Shown here: piece by piece, positions 1-6,008 of the stretch
How the letters are laid out: every line of letters starts with the position of its first letter
Position numbering within the stretch: position 1 is the stretch's first letter
From: Oceanospirillaceae bacterium UBA1126
Lineage (GTDB): Bacteria; Pseudomonadota; Gammaproteobacteria; Pseudomonadales; Balneatricaceae
Assembly (NCBI GenBank): GCA_002312935.1
Contig: DCAT01000043.1
Location: 17,004 to 23,603 of the forward strand
Reading direction: 5' to 3'
Length of the DNA stretch: 6,600 bases
Notes under the pieces: model-generated
What the model saw: only the letters and a program-made list of their open reading frames with translations
Database searches by the model: none
What the model was told of the DNA's origin: nothing
Program-made: the position numbers and the translations under genes

Positions 1-782
1 TCCCAAAGCATTGAAACAGGTTGCTTTTGCTCTTCGATCAAGGCAAACAAACGGCCATTGAACGTTGAACCCATAACCACTTCGCCATCGGCGAGCAATT
101 GTGGTGTATCAGCACCTGCAGACCACCAGATCACATCGTCTTTGATGGTATCTAATTTCGCAAGAGCTTGGTCTTGACCCGCTGCTGTTTCAAGCATTGG
201 ATAGATATCTGCTTTGGCAACGCCATCACACAAAAGAGCCCATTCCATGTTGGAAAGCGCGCCTTTCTTCAATGAGCGCTTGCCAGGATAGGTTTCTGTA
301 TCGAAGATCGCACAGATGCTTGTTGGAGGCGTGCTGCCAACCATGTCGTTGCGGTAACCCACAGTATACGAGTAAACAATCTGAGGAATAAAGCACGGTG
401 ATACGATGAAAGAACCAAAGTCTTCTGATGCAGGAGTTCCGTCTGGCGCGGCAGCCAACATCGTATCGTGATCAATTTCCATTGCAAGGCCTTCGTCGCA
501 AAGCTGCATCGCTGGACCAGCTTCAACGTCGACAACATCCCAAGTTAAATTACCTGCTTCTTTCATAGCACGCAATTTTGCTACAGCTGTACCGGCACTC
601 TCATCATTGATGATAGTGACACCAGTCATCGCCGTATATGGCTCATGGTAAGCTTTAAGTTGTGATTTAGAATAAGCGCCGCCCCATGACACGATAGTCA
701 TTTCTTCGTGCGCACCTGCAAATGCTAATCCCGTGGATAGCGATAGTGCTACCGTCACAAGAACAGTTTTTGTAAATTTCAT
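1..782 (-). CDS. Periplasmic substrate-binding protein of a Pot-type (spermidine/putrescine-like) ABC importer, C-terminus cut off by the window
   Basis: This is the solute receptor that would bind its ligand in the periplasm and deliver it to the membrane permeases. The frame is open from the ATG at 782-780 to the left edge (260 codons seen). Relatives are usually about 340-360 residues, so roughly the last 80-100 are missing. Residues 1-22 form a signal peptide: a lysine-bearing start, a hydrophobic core, and a likely cut after AFA. The mature part starts with a VSWGGAY block (31-37). It carries a TWDVVDVE block (80-87), PGKRSLKKGA (166-175), WALLCDGVA (181-189), IWWSAGADTPQLLADGEVVM (218-237) and FNGRL (241-245), all of which I recognise from the PotD/PotF (COG0687) type. 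A GGGAG ribosome site at 789-793 supports the start. It lies 112 bases behind the ATPase gene on the same strand, and permease genes probably follow. The family includes binders of polyamines and other amines or opines; the actual ligand is unknown. Confidence 0.9.
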   Translation of the reverse strand, partial: MKFTKTVLVTVALSLSTGLAFAGAHEEMTIVSWGGAYSKSQLKAYHEPYTAMTGVTIINDESAGTAVAKLRAMKEAGNLTWDVVDVEAGPAMQLCDEGLAMEIDHDTMLAAAPDGTPASEDFGSFIVSPCFIPQIVYSYTVGYRNDMVGSTPPTSICAIFDTETYPGKRSLKKGALSNMEWALLCDGVAKADIYPMLETAAGQDQALAKLDTIKDDVIWWSAGADTPQLLADGEVVMGSTFNGRLFALIEEQKQPVSMLW

Positions 783-894
783 TACATTCTCCCAAGTAGC
801 CCGTTTTTATAAGGATAGGATCCACGCTACGGGCAGAACAAAAGATCCATTAGTAAACTGTGTCGCCAGTGAGGCGCCTTTAACTATTAAAGCC
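783..894 (-). promoter_or_regulatory. Leader between ATPase and binding-protein genes, with hairpin and strong RBS
   Basis: This is a 112-base spacer inside the presumed transporter operon. GCCCGT at 799-804 is the reverse complement of ACGGGC at 829-834, giving a 6-bp stem with a 24-base loop directly ahead of the GGGAG ribosome site (789-793). On the minus strand the loop contains TTATAAAA, which could be a -10 element, but I see no good -35. Further up, GAGGC (871-875) can pair with GCCTC (892-896), which overlaps the ATPase stop codon. Such structures often raise or uncouple expression of the binding protein relative to the rest of the operon; that role here is inference. Confidence 0.35.
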
Positions 895-1998
895 TCAAGC
901 GTCTAGAGCTCGGCAATCTGAAGGTAACCATCCAATTTCAACGTGGGCACCCGGTTCTAGCTGAACCTGATTTGGCGCGTTGCGGGTTTTTACGATAAAG
1001 TTGTCATTACCAGCGACTCGCAAGCGAGTACGGAACATGTCACCCATATAGATGAATTCGAGCACTTCTGCAGTAAGCGTATGCGCACCAGGCTCCATAC
1101 GGTCTTTACTAAATTCTACTCGTTCAGGCCGGATCGACACCCGTGTTCGCTCGCCCGCTTTGGTGACATTGACTGGGTTGCAATTGATCATTTTTCCATC
1201 GTCTAATTGCACTAAAGCCATGCCGTTAGAAATTTCTTTTACCAAGCCGTCCAAGGTGTTGTTCTCACCAATGAACTGTGCCACAAAACTATTTTGTGGT
1301 GATTCATATAATTCCGCAGGTGGAGCCAATTGTTGAATTCGCCCATCATTAAATACCGCAACCCGGTCTGACATAGTCAGCGCCTCGGTCTGGTCATGGG
1401 TCACATAGACCACCGTAATCCCAAGATTTTCGGCGATCCGCTTAATTTCAAACTGCATGTGTTCGCGCAACTGCTTGTCGAGTGCGCCTAAAGGCTCGTC
1501 CATCAACACAAGTTCGGCCTCAAATACTAGGGCCCGTGCAAGTGCGACACGTTGTTGTTGACCACCAGACAATTGGGCCGGCCGGCGGCCTCCAAAATCA
1601 CCCATTTGCACCATTTCTAGTGCCCGTTTTACTTTGGCCTCGCGCTCAGACTTGCCAATTTTGCGCACCTCAAGTGGAAACGCAAGATTTTCAGCCACCG
1701 TCATGTGAGGGAACAGCGCATAATTCTGGAACACCATGCCGATTCCACGCTTATGCGGTGGGATATTATTGATTGAGGTTCCGTCCAGCATAATGTCGCC
1801 GTGGGTCGCAGTCTCGAAACCTGCCAGCATCATCAAGCAGGTTGTTTTCCCCGACCCTGAGGGGCCCAACATAGTTAGAAATTCGCCTCTTGGCATCGAC
1901 AGATTAAGGTCTTTTACTACCAACGATAGCCCATCATAACTTTTCTGTACGCGATCAAATGTCACGAAAGCACCGTTTTCACTCGTCTTGCTTTTCAA
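895..1998 (-). CDS. ABC importer ATP-binding protein, PotA/CysA-like
   Basis: This is the cytoplasmic ATPase that powers the importer. It has 367 residues, a normal length for the PotA/UgpC/CysA group. All nucleotide-binding motifs are intact: Walker A GPSGSGKTT (45-53), Q-loop glutamine 91 in VFQNYALFPHMT, signature LSGGQQQRVALARAL (143-157), Walker B LVLMDEP with catalytic Glu168, the D-loop around 171-174, and H-loop His201 in VTHDQTEAL. The last ~80 residues fit the TOBE regulatory domain typical of this group, including SIRPERVEF. The start is a TTG at 1998-1996, preceded by AAGGTG (2007-2012) at a spacing of 8 bases; the next in-frame ATG falls at residue 35, after strand-forming sequence, so TTG is preferred. 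It is the first gene of the transporter operon seen here, with the binding protein following. The phrase order resembles PotA, but the substrate cannot be read from an ATPase. Confidence 0.93.
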   Translation of the reverse strand: MKSKTSENGAFVTFDRVQKSYDGLSLVVKDLNLSMPRGEFLTMLGPSGSGKTTCLMMLAGFETATHGDIMLDGTSINNIPPHKRGIGMVFQNYALFPHMTVAENLAFPLEVRKIGKSEREAKVKRALEMVQMGDFGGRRPAQLSGGQQQRVALARALVFEAELVLMDEPLGALDKQLREHMQFEIKRIAENLGITVVYVTHDQTEALTMSDRVAVFNDGRIQQLAPPAELYESPQNSFVAQFIGENNTLDGLVKEISNGMALVQLDDGKMINCNPVNVTKAGERTRVSIRPERVEFSKDRMEPGAHTLTAEVLEFIYMGDMFRTRLRVAGNDNFIVKTRNAPNQVQLEPGAHVEIGWLPSDCRALDA

Positions 1999-2006
1999 AA
2001 ATCTAA

Positions 2007-2012
2007 CACCTT
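2007..2012 (-). promoter_or_regulatory. Ribosome binding site deciding the TTG start of the ATPase gene
   Basis: On the minus strand this reads AAGGTG, 8 bases before the TTG at 1998. It is the only Shine-Dalgarno-like stretch near the N-terminus, and it supports a non-ATG start. Confidence 0.5.
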
Positions 2013-2226
2013 ATTTTTATTTCGCCGTTGAATTTAACCGCCACGATTGCTTACAAAACATGATGCTTTATTTTTTACCCAAAAGCAAACGCCCAAAGGT
2101 AACTGCATTAATGTGTCAGAAACGACCCATGTTGGTAGGCCACGCCCGTTAAATTGGCATATTTGTTTAATTAATTCATCGTTAACATGCATGGTTTTTC
2201 AGCAGCATTTGTTAACAATTTTGGTT

Positions 2227-2240
2227 AGTTATTTATAACT
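2227..2240. repeat. Inverted repeat AGTTAT-TT-ATAACT
   Basis: The 6-base arms are perfectly complementary, with a 2-base centre, in the middle of the AT-rich gap upstream of the ATPase gene. The size and symmetry suit a dimeric helix-turn-helix regulator. No regulator gene is visible in the window to pair it with. Confidence 0.3.
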
Positions 2241-2241
2241 T

Positions 2242-2284
2242 AGGAAGCGATTTATTATTGCTTTGGCCGTAGTCTATGCTTCCT
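2242..2284. repeat. Inverted repeat AGGAAGC / GCTTCCT with long loop
   Basis: AGGAAGC (2242-2248) is the exact reverse complement of GCTTCCT (2278-2284). The loop is 29 bases and a run of four T's (2284-2287) follows on the plus strand. It could be a weak plus-strand terminator or the 3' end of a small RNA; neither is supported beyond the fold. Confidence 0.25.
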
Positions 2285-2544
2285 TTTAGAACAGTTAAAT
2301 ATTAAGTTATTTACATTAACTTAACTAAACAGTTAACTATCTTTGGTGCGAATACATTTTGTTATGAACCCGTCGCTAGAGCGTAGTATGTAATTTGGTG
2401 TGTCTAAACCAAATTCTTTAGCTCAGGTTAACTCGCCGATTTTCGTAATGGCTAGTTAGTTACACAGCACGACGTTGCTCTAGGCCTACCAATGCCACCA
2501 AACTATAAGTGAAATAGGTATTTTGATCGGACTAAATAAATTGC

Positions 2545-2570
2545 TTTAAAAGTCTTTTTAGACCTTTTTG
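2545..2570. terminator. Hairpin terminator behind the SDR gene, possibly bidirectional
   Basis: AAAAGTCT (2548-2555) pairs with AGACCTTTT (2560-2568) around a TTTT loop, with one bulged base. On the minus strand, where the SDR gene ends at 2618, the stem is followed by TTTTAAA; on the plus strand it ends in TTTTT. A second small stem, TTTGC (2567-2571) with GCAAA (2578-2582), overlaps it. The position 50-70 bases after the SDR stop is right for transcription end of that gene and would insulate the transporter operon. Confidence 0.5.
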
Positions 2571-2617
2571 CAGCGCAGCAAAGCTTAGTTAACCTTACTT
2601 CATCGTTGGTCGTAATT

Positions 2618-3397
2618 TTAATAGGTTGCTAGGCTGTGAGTATCACCATCCACTGTGAGACTTTGGCCAGAAATTTTTGCACCTAGATCGCAAAAACTAA
2701 ATACAATCATATTGGCAATATCTTCGGCGTCTACAAAAGTGGTCATGGAGGTGTTTTTCACATTATCTTGGCGCACCTTACCTAAGCTCTCACCCGTAGC
2801 TTGGGCAATGCTGCTGATGACACGGTCCATGCGGTCACCGTTTACAGAACCTGGACAAATGCAATTAACCCGGATGTTAAATGGGCCTAGCTCCATAGCC
2901 ATCGTTTTGCTTAACCCCACAATGGCCCACTTAGCACTGGCATAGGGGCTGCGCATAGGGTAGCCAAATAGTCCTGCGGTGGACGATAGATTCATAATTG
3001 CACCGCCATGTTGCTTAATTAGCGGTATAGCGTGCTTTGAGACAAAAAAGGTAGCATGCAGATTAACGTCGAAGGTCGCTTTCCATTCTTCAATATCCAG
3101 TGTTTCAATAGGGCCCGCAGGTCCTGAAACACCCGCATTATTAACCAAAAAATCTAGTTTTCCTGAAAATTTTTGTTGTAATTGCACAAACATTTCAGCA
3201 ACCTCATCTGGCTTGGTCACGTTGGTTACGCTAGTTAATAAGAGAGGGTAGTCTTGCTTAAAGCTAGCCAGTGCTTGGGCATCAATATCACACACGTGCA
3301 CCTGAGCACCTGCTTTCATCATTGCGATGGCAGTGGCTTTGCCAATACCTGTAGCACCCGCAGTAATCAACACCTTCTTATCTTTAATACCTTGCAT
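2618..3397 (-). CDS. NAD-type short-chain dehydrogenase/reductase (classical SDR)
   Basis: This is a cytoplasmic oxidoreductase that would interconvert a hydroxyl and a carbonyl group on a small substrate. It has 259 residues, a standard classical SDR size. The Rossmann cofactor motif is TAGATGIG (12-19), where the first glycine of the usual TGxxxGIG is alanine. Asp37 at the end of the second strand points to NAD(H) rather than NADP(H). NNAG is at 86-89. The catalytic set is complete: Asn112, Ser139, Tyr152 and Lys156 (Y-ASA-K). After it come the CPGSV (around 214-218) and SLTVDGD (around 249-255) blocks typical of the family. The ATG at 3397-3395 is chosen because GGAGAG (3404-3409) sits 6 bases upstream and the Rossmann strand begins at residue 7. 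The frame stays open to an ATG at 3520, but the extra 41 residues resemble no SDR and would run through the promoter. It diverges from the aldehyde dehydrogenase gene, which suggests shared control. The substrate is unknown. Confidence 0.92.
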   Translation of the reverse strand: MQGIKDKKVLITAGATGIGKATAIAMMKAGAQVHVCDIDAQALASFKQDYPLLLTSVTNVTKPDEVAEMFVQLQQKFSGKLDFLVNNAGVSGPAGPIETLDIEEWKATFDVNLHATFFVSKHAIPLIKQHGGAIMNLSSTAGLFGYPMRSPYASAKWAIVGLSKTMAMELGPFNIRVNCICPGSVNGDRMDRVISSIAQATGESLGKVRQDNVKNTSMTTFVDAEDIANMIVFSFCDLGAKISGQSLTVDGDTHSLATY

Positions 3398-3553
3398 ATA
3401 AGTCTCTCCAATGTGGCTAATGGGTGTGATAGTGGACGAATTTAAAACTGTGAGCTTGTATATATCCGTAGTATATCTGTCTGTTTTTGATAAGAAATGA
3501 GCCAGTATGTGCCGATACACTGCCCCATCACTTGTCCAATAACGAGCCTTTCT
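3398..3553. promoter_or_regulatory. Divergent control region between SDR and aldehyde dehydrogenase genes
   Basis: These 156 bases must supply promoters in both directions. Two similar elements stand out: GTATATATCC (3458-3467) and GTATATCTG (3471-3479), 13 bases apart, which may form an operator. On the minus strand TATACT (3475-3470) is a near-consensus -10 element for the SDR gene, about 75 bases before its ATG, but the matching -35 is poor. I could not assign a plus-strand promoter. The GGAGAG ribosome site of the SDR gene is at 3404-3409. The weaker ACGAG (3542-3546) precedes the aldehyde dehydrogenase ATG by 7 bases. Confidence 0.5.
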
Positions 3554-4981
3554 ATGAATAAGCTAGCTTTCTACATTAACGGCCGCTGGTGCAAACCTCT
3601 AACGAGTAAACAACTGTTGCCAGTCATCAACCCTGCTACAGAGGCCGTGTTTGCCGAGGTTTATCTTGCTAAAACTGACGATGTAGAGGCTGCAGTAAAT
3701 GCTGCAGCCAATGCGTTTGACGCGTGGAGCCAGACCCCGTTGCCGCAGCGAATACTTAAGGTAGAGGCATTTTTGGCTGCCTACCAAAAGCACTATGGGG
3801 ATATGGCTAAGGCTATTACTGAAGAGATGGGCGCTCCAGCGTCTATGTCTTACGACATACAAACTGAAACGGGTGTAGGCCATACAGAAGCTCATTTGCA
3901 AGCGGCTAAAGCGGCTTTACTCGATGAGCCTATTGGCGAGCATGGTCAGTTGCTCAAAGAGCCAATTGGTGTTTGTGTGCTGATTACGCCTTGGAACTGG
4001 CCCATTAACCAAATTGTCTGCAAAGTCATTCCAGCCTTGTTAGCAGGTTGCACTATGGTGCTTAAGCCAAGCGAATTAACACCTATGTCGGCACAACTAT
4101 TCGCCCAGTGCGTCCATGAAGCTGGCATTCCTAATGGCGTGTTTAATATGATCCATGGTACTGGTGCTGACATAGGTAACTATATGACCAGTCACCCACT
4201 AGTCAACATGGTGTCGTTTACCGGATCTACCAGAGCGGGTGTTGAAATTGCGAAGTCTGCAGCCACAACAGTGAAGCGCATGAGCCAAGAACTGGGTGGT
4301 AAGTCTGCCAATATTATCTTTGCTGACGCCAACCTAAGTGCTCAAGTAGAGCTAGGCGTGGAAGCGTGCATGCTTAATAGTGGCCAAAGTTGTGACGCGC
4401 CAACACGCATGTTGGTAGAGGCCAGTGTGTATGGCCAAGTGGCTGAGATTGCAGTAGCCGCATTTGCATCTATCACTCTTGGTGATCCAGAGCAACAAGG
4501 TGATCATTTGGGCCCAGTAATATCCCAACCCCACTGGCATAAAGTGCAACACTTAATTCAAACTGGTTTAGATGAGGGTGCCACTTTGTTATCTGGTGGC
4601 GTAGGCAAACCCCAGGGTTTTGAGCAAGGTTATTACGTAAAACCCACGCTTTTTGGCGATGTGAATAACGCCATGGCAATTGCCCAAGAAGAGGTTTTTG
4701 GCCCTGTATTAGTATTGATTCCTTTTAAGGATGAGGCAGAAGCAATTAGAATTGCTAACGATAGCCCTTACGGTTTAGGCGCGTATGTGTCTACCCAAGA
4801 TATGGGTAAAGCCCGGCGTGTGGCCAGGCAATTGAGAGCGGGCACAGTGCACATTAATATGGCTGATTTGGAATATTGCATGCCTTTTGGTGGTTATAAA
4901 CAATCTGGCAATGGGCGTGAATATGCGGGTTTTGGATTACACGAATTTCAGGAAATAAAGGCTATTGCTGGCTACCGTTAA
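3554..4981 (+). CDS. NAD(P)-dependent aldehyde dehydrogenase, CddD-like subgroup
   Basis: It would oxidise an aldehyde to its carboxylic acid in the cytoplasm. It has 475 residues, normal for the superfamily. Motifs: FYINGRW at the N-terminus (6-12), TPWNWP (145-150) with oxyanion-hole Asn148, KPSE (171-174), the cofactor loop FTGSTRAG (222-229), general base Glu246 in QELGGKSAN, the nucleophile Cys280 in NSGQSCDAPTRMLV, EEVFGPV (379-385), and PFGGYKQSGNGRE (444-456). The GQSCxAPTRMLV and GYKQSGNGRE forms remind me of the group with Rhodococcus CddD (12-oxolauric acid dehydrogenase type). That placement is from memory of the family pattern and does not fix the substrate. The ATG at 3554 is chosen because FYINGRW follows at once and ACGAG lies 7 bases upstream; an upstream in-frame ATG at 3497 would add 19 atypical residues and enter the promoter region. 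The next gene follows after 31 bases, so the two are probably co-transcribed. Confidence 0.94.
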   Translation: MNKLAFYINGRWCKPLTSKQLLPVINPATEAVFAEVYLAKTDDVEAAVNAAANAFDAWSQTPLPQRILKVEAFLAAYQKHYGDMAKAITEEMGAPASMSYDIQTETGVGHTEAHLQAAKAALLDEPIGEHGQLLKEPIGVCVLITPWNWPINQIVCKVIPALLAGCTMVLKPSELTPMSAQLFAQCVHEAGIPNGVFNMIHGTGADIGNYMTSHPLVNMVSFTGSTRAGVEIAKSAATTVKRMSQELGGKSANIIFADANLSAQVELGVEACMLNSGQSCDAPTRMLVEASVYGQVAEIAVAAFASITLGDPEQQGDHLGPVISQPHWHKVQHLIQTGLDEGATLLSGGVGKPQGFEQGYYVKPTLFGDVNNAMAIAQEEVFGPVLVLIPFKDEAEAIRIANDSPYGLGAYVSTQDMGKARRVARQLRAGTVHINMADLEYCMPFGGYKQSGNGREYAGFGLHEFQEIKAIAGYR

Positions 4982-5012
4982 ATAGTCACTTTTAAACATG
5001 TAGGTTAAAAAA

Positions 5013-5987
5013 ATGAAAATAGGTTTTGTAGGTCTAGGTAATGTAGGTAGCAAGTTAGCGGGCAGCTTATTGCGTAATGGCTATGAGGTAATGGTTAGAG
5101 ATTTGAATGTTGATTTTGTCGCTGATTTTGTTGCTCGGGGAGCAAGCTCCGCTAACTCTCCAAAACAGCTTGCCCAGCAAAGTGACATTATTATCACCTG
5201 TCTGCCTTCACCAGCGGCCTGTTCGGCGGTGATGGAAGGAAGCAGCGCTGAAGAAGGTGTCATTGCAGGCTTGTCTGAAGGTAAAATATGGCTGGAAATG
5301 TCTACCACAGACGAGAGCGAAATACGCCGTATTGGTGCACTGGTAAAAGCTGCAGGGGCAGAGCCAGTAGACTGCCCAGTATCTGGTGGTTGTCATCGGG
5401 CAGACACGGGTAATATTTCCATTTTTGCAGGCTGTACCCGGCCAGCATTTGAGCGCGCCTTGCCGGTGCTTACTACCCTAGGCCGCCGAGTATTGCACAC
5501 AGGTGGGTTAGGGACGGCATCAAAGTTAAAAGTAGTCACTAACTACTTAGCTACGGCGCATTTGGTCGCATTAAGTGAAGCGCTAACAGCCTGCAAGGTA
5601 ATGGACTTAGATATGAACGTGAGCTACGAGGCGATTAAGGCTTCTTCTGGCACCTCTTTTGTACATGAAACAGAATCACAGGTGATCCTTAATGGTTCGC
5701 GAGAAATTAACTTTACTGTGGACCTGGTGCTTAAAGATGTTGGCCTGTTTAACACGCTCACCGAAAGAGCAGGCATGAAGTTAGACTTGGCGCCGTTATT
5801 AGTTGATATTTTTAGCCAAGCACAAGATGAGTTTGGACCTCGAGAAAAATCTCCCAACATTATTCGACGTTACGAAGAACCCATGGGCGTTAAAGTGGTA
5901 GGCCATGGTTTTCCAGCCGATATCATGGATGAAGAACCAGAAGAAGCTGGCCATGAGCTAATGGTTTCAGGCCGACAAGACGGCTAG
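5013..5987 (+). CDS. NAD-dependent beta-hydroxyacid dehydrogenase, 3-hydroxyisobutyrate dehydrogenase-like
   Basis: It would reversibly oxidise a beta-hydroxyacid to a semialdehyde or keto acid, or reduce the semialdehyde. The N-terminal Rossmann motif is GLGNVG (7-12), with Asp30 in VRDLN suggesting NAD(H). The substrate-binding block is DCPVSGGCHRADTGNISIFA (120-139), close to the usual D-x-P-V-S-G-G signature. The catalytic lysine lies in GLGTASKLKVVTN (165-177): Lys173 is favoured because Asn177 sits four residues later, but Lys171 is also possible. The protein has 324 residues against about 290-300 for most relatives. The excess is a C-terminal tail from about residue 282 with an acidic DIMDEEPEE segment. 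The start at 5013 has a weak AGG ribosome site (5002-5004) at a spacing of 8; it puts the Rossmann strand at residue 3 as expected. It follows the aldehyde dehydrogenase by 31 bases, so one operon is likely. Tartronate-semialdehyde reductase and sulfolactaldehyde reductase belong to the same family, so the exact substrate stays open. Confidence 0.9.
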   Translation: MKIGFVGLGNVGSKLAGSLLRNGYEVMVRDLNVDFVADFVARGASSANSPKQLAQQSDIIITCLPSPAACSAVMEGSSAEEGVIAGLSEGKIWLEMSTTDESEIRRIGALVKAAGAEPVDCPVSGGCHRADTGNISIFAGCTRPAFERALPVLTTLGRRVLHTGGLGTASKLKVVTNYLATAHLVALSEALTACKVMDLDMNVSYEAIKASSGTSFVHETESQVILNGSREINFTVDLVLKDVGLFNTLTERAGMKLDLAPLLVDIFSQAQDEFGPREKSPNIIRRYEEPMGVKVVGHGFPADIMDEEPEEAGHELMVSGRQDG

Positions 5988-6008
5988 CCTAGTCTAGCAG
6001 CACTGAAC
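5983..6008. terminator. Short hairpin in the convergent gap before hrpB
   Basis: Only 21 bases separate the stop codons of the two convergent genes. GCTAG (5983-5987, overlapping the stop) can pair with CTAGC (5994-5998) around a 6-base loop. There is no T-run on either side, so it is at best a weak terminator, and transcripts may overlap in antisense here. Confidence 0.2.

Larger units (their letters stand above)
2181..2593. repeat. Cluster of five GTTAAC palindromes
   Basis: GTTAAC occurs at 2181-2186, 2211-2216, 2332-2337, 2428-2433 and 2588-2593, with related TTAACT and AGTTAA stretches between (for example 2317-2325 and 2292-2298). By chance a given 6-mer is expected well under once in 413 bases, even in AT-rich DNA. 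The spacings (30, 121, 96 and 160 bases) are irregular. They could be sites for a transcription factor acting on the transporter operon; AT-rich composition alone explains part but not clearly all of it. Confidence 0.45.
1999..2617. other. 619-base AT-rich intergenic region, no convincing gene
   Basis: This gap lies downstream of the SDR gene and upstream of the ATPase gene, both on the minus strand. An ATG-started frame at 2047-2238 (+) is only 63 codons, low in complexity and unlike any family I know, so I do not call it. The gap should hold the promoter of the transporter operon, but I could not pick a convincing -35/-10 pair. It holds a terminator-like hairpin (2545-2570), five GTTAAC palindromes between 2181 and 2593, the inverted repeat AGTTAT-TT-ATAACT (2227-2240), a 9-base direct repeat AACAGTTAA (2290-2298 and 2328-2336), and a longer stem (2242-2248 with 2278-2284). 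The length exceeds what a simple promoter needs, so a small RNA or a long untranslated leader is possible. Confidence 0.6.

Noticed and set aside
269..538. 89-codon frame on the minus strand
   Set aside because: It lies entirely inside the binding-protein gene in another frame, and the binding-protein frame has clear family motifs.
785..787. Alternative ATG two codons upstream of the binding-protein start
   Set aside because: It is followed at once by a TAA stop in its frame, so it cannot start the gene.
2047..2238. 63-codon frame on the plus strand in the long gap
   Set aside because: No ribosome site or family resemblance, and its composition matches the surrounding AT-rich non-coding DNA.
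3398..3520. 41-residue N-terminal extension of the SDR up to an ATG at 3520
   Set aside because: A GGAGAG ribosome site directs the start at 3397, the extension is unlike SDR N-termini, and it would span the divergent promoter and overlap the upstream start of the opposite gene.
3497..3553. Upstream ATG at 3497 for the aldehyde dehydrogenase
   Set aside because: No ribosome site at a proper distance, and the added residues (cysteine- and proline-rich) do not match the family, which starts close to FYINGRW.
5624..5860. 78-codon minus-strand frame opposite the beta-hydroxyacid dehydrogenase
   Set aside because: Antisense shadow of a well-supported gene, with no ribosome site or recognisable domain.
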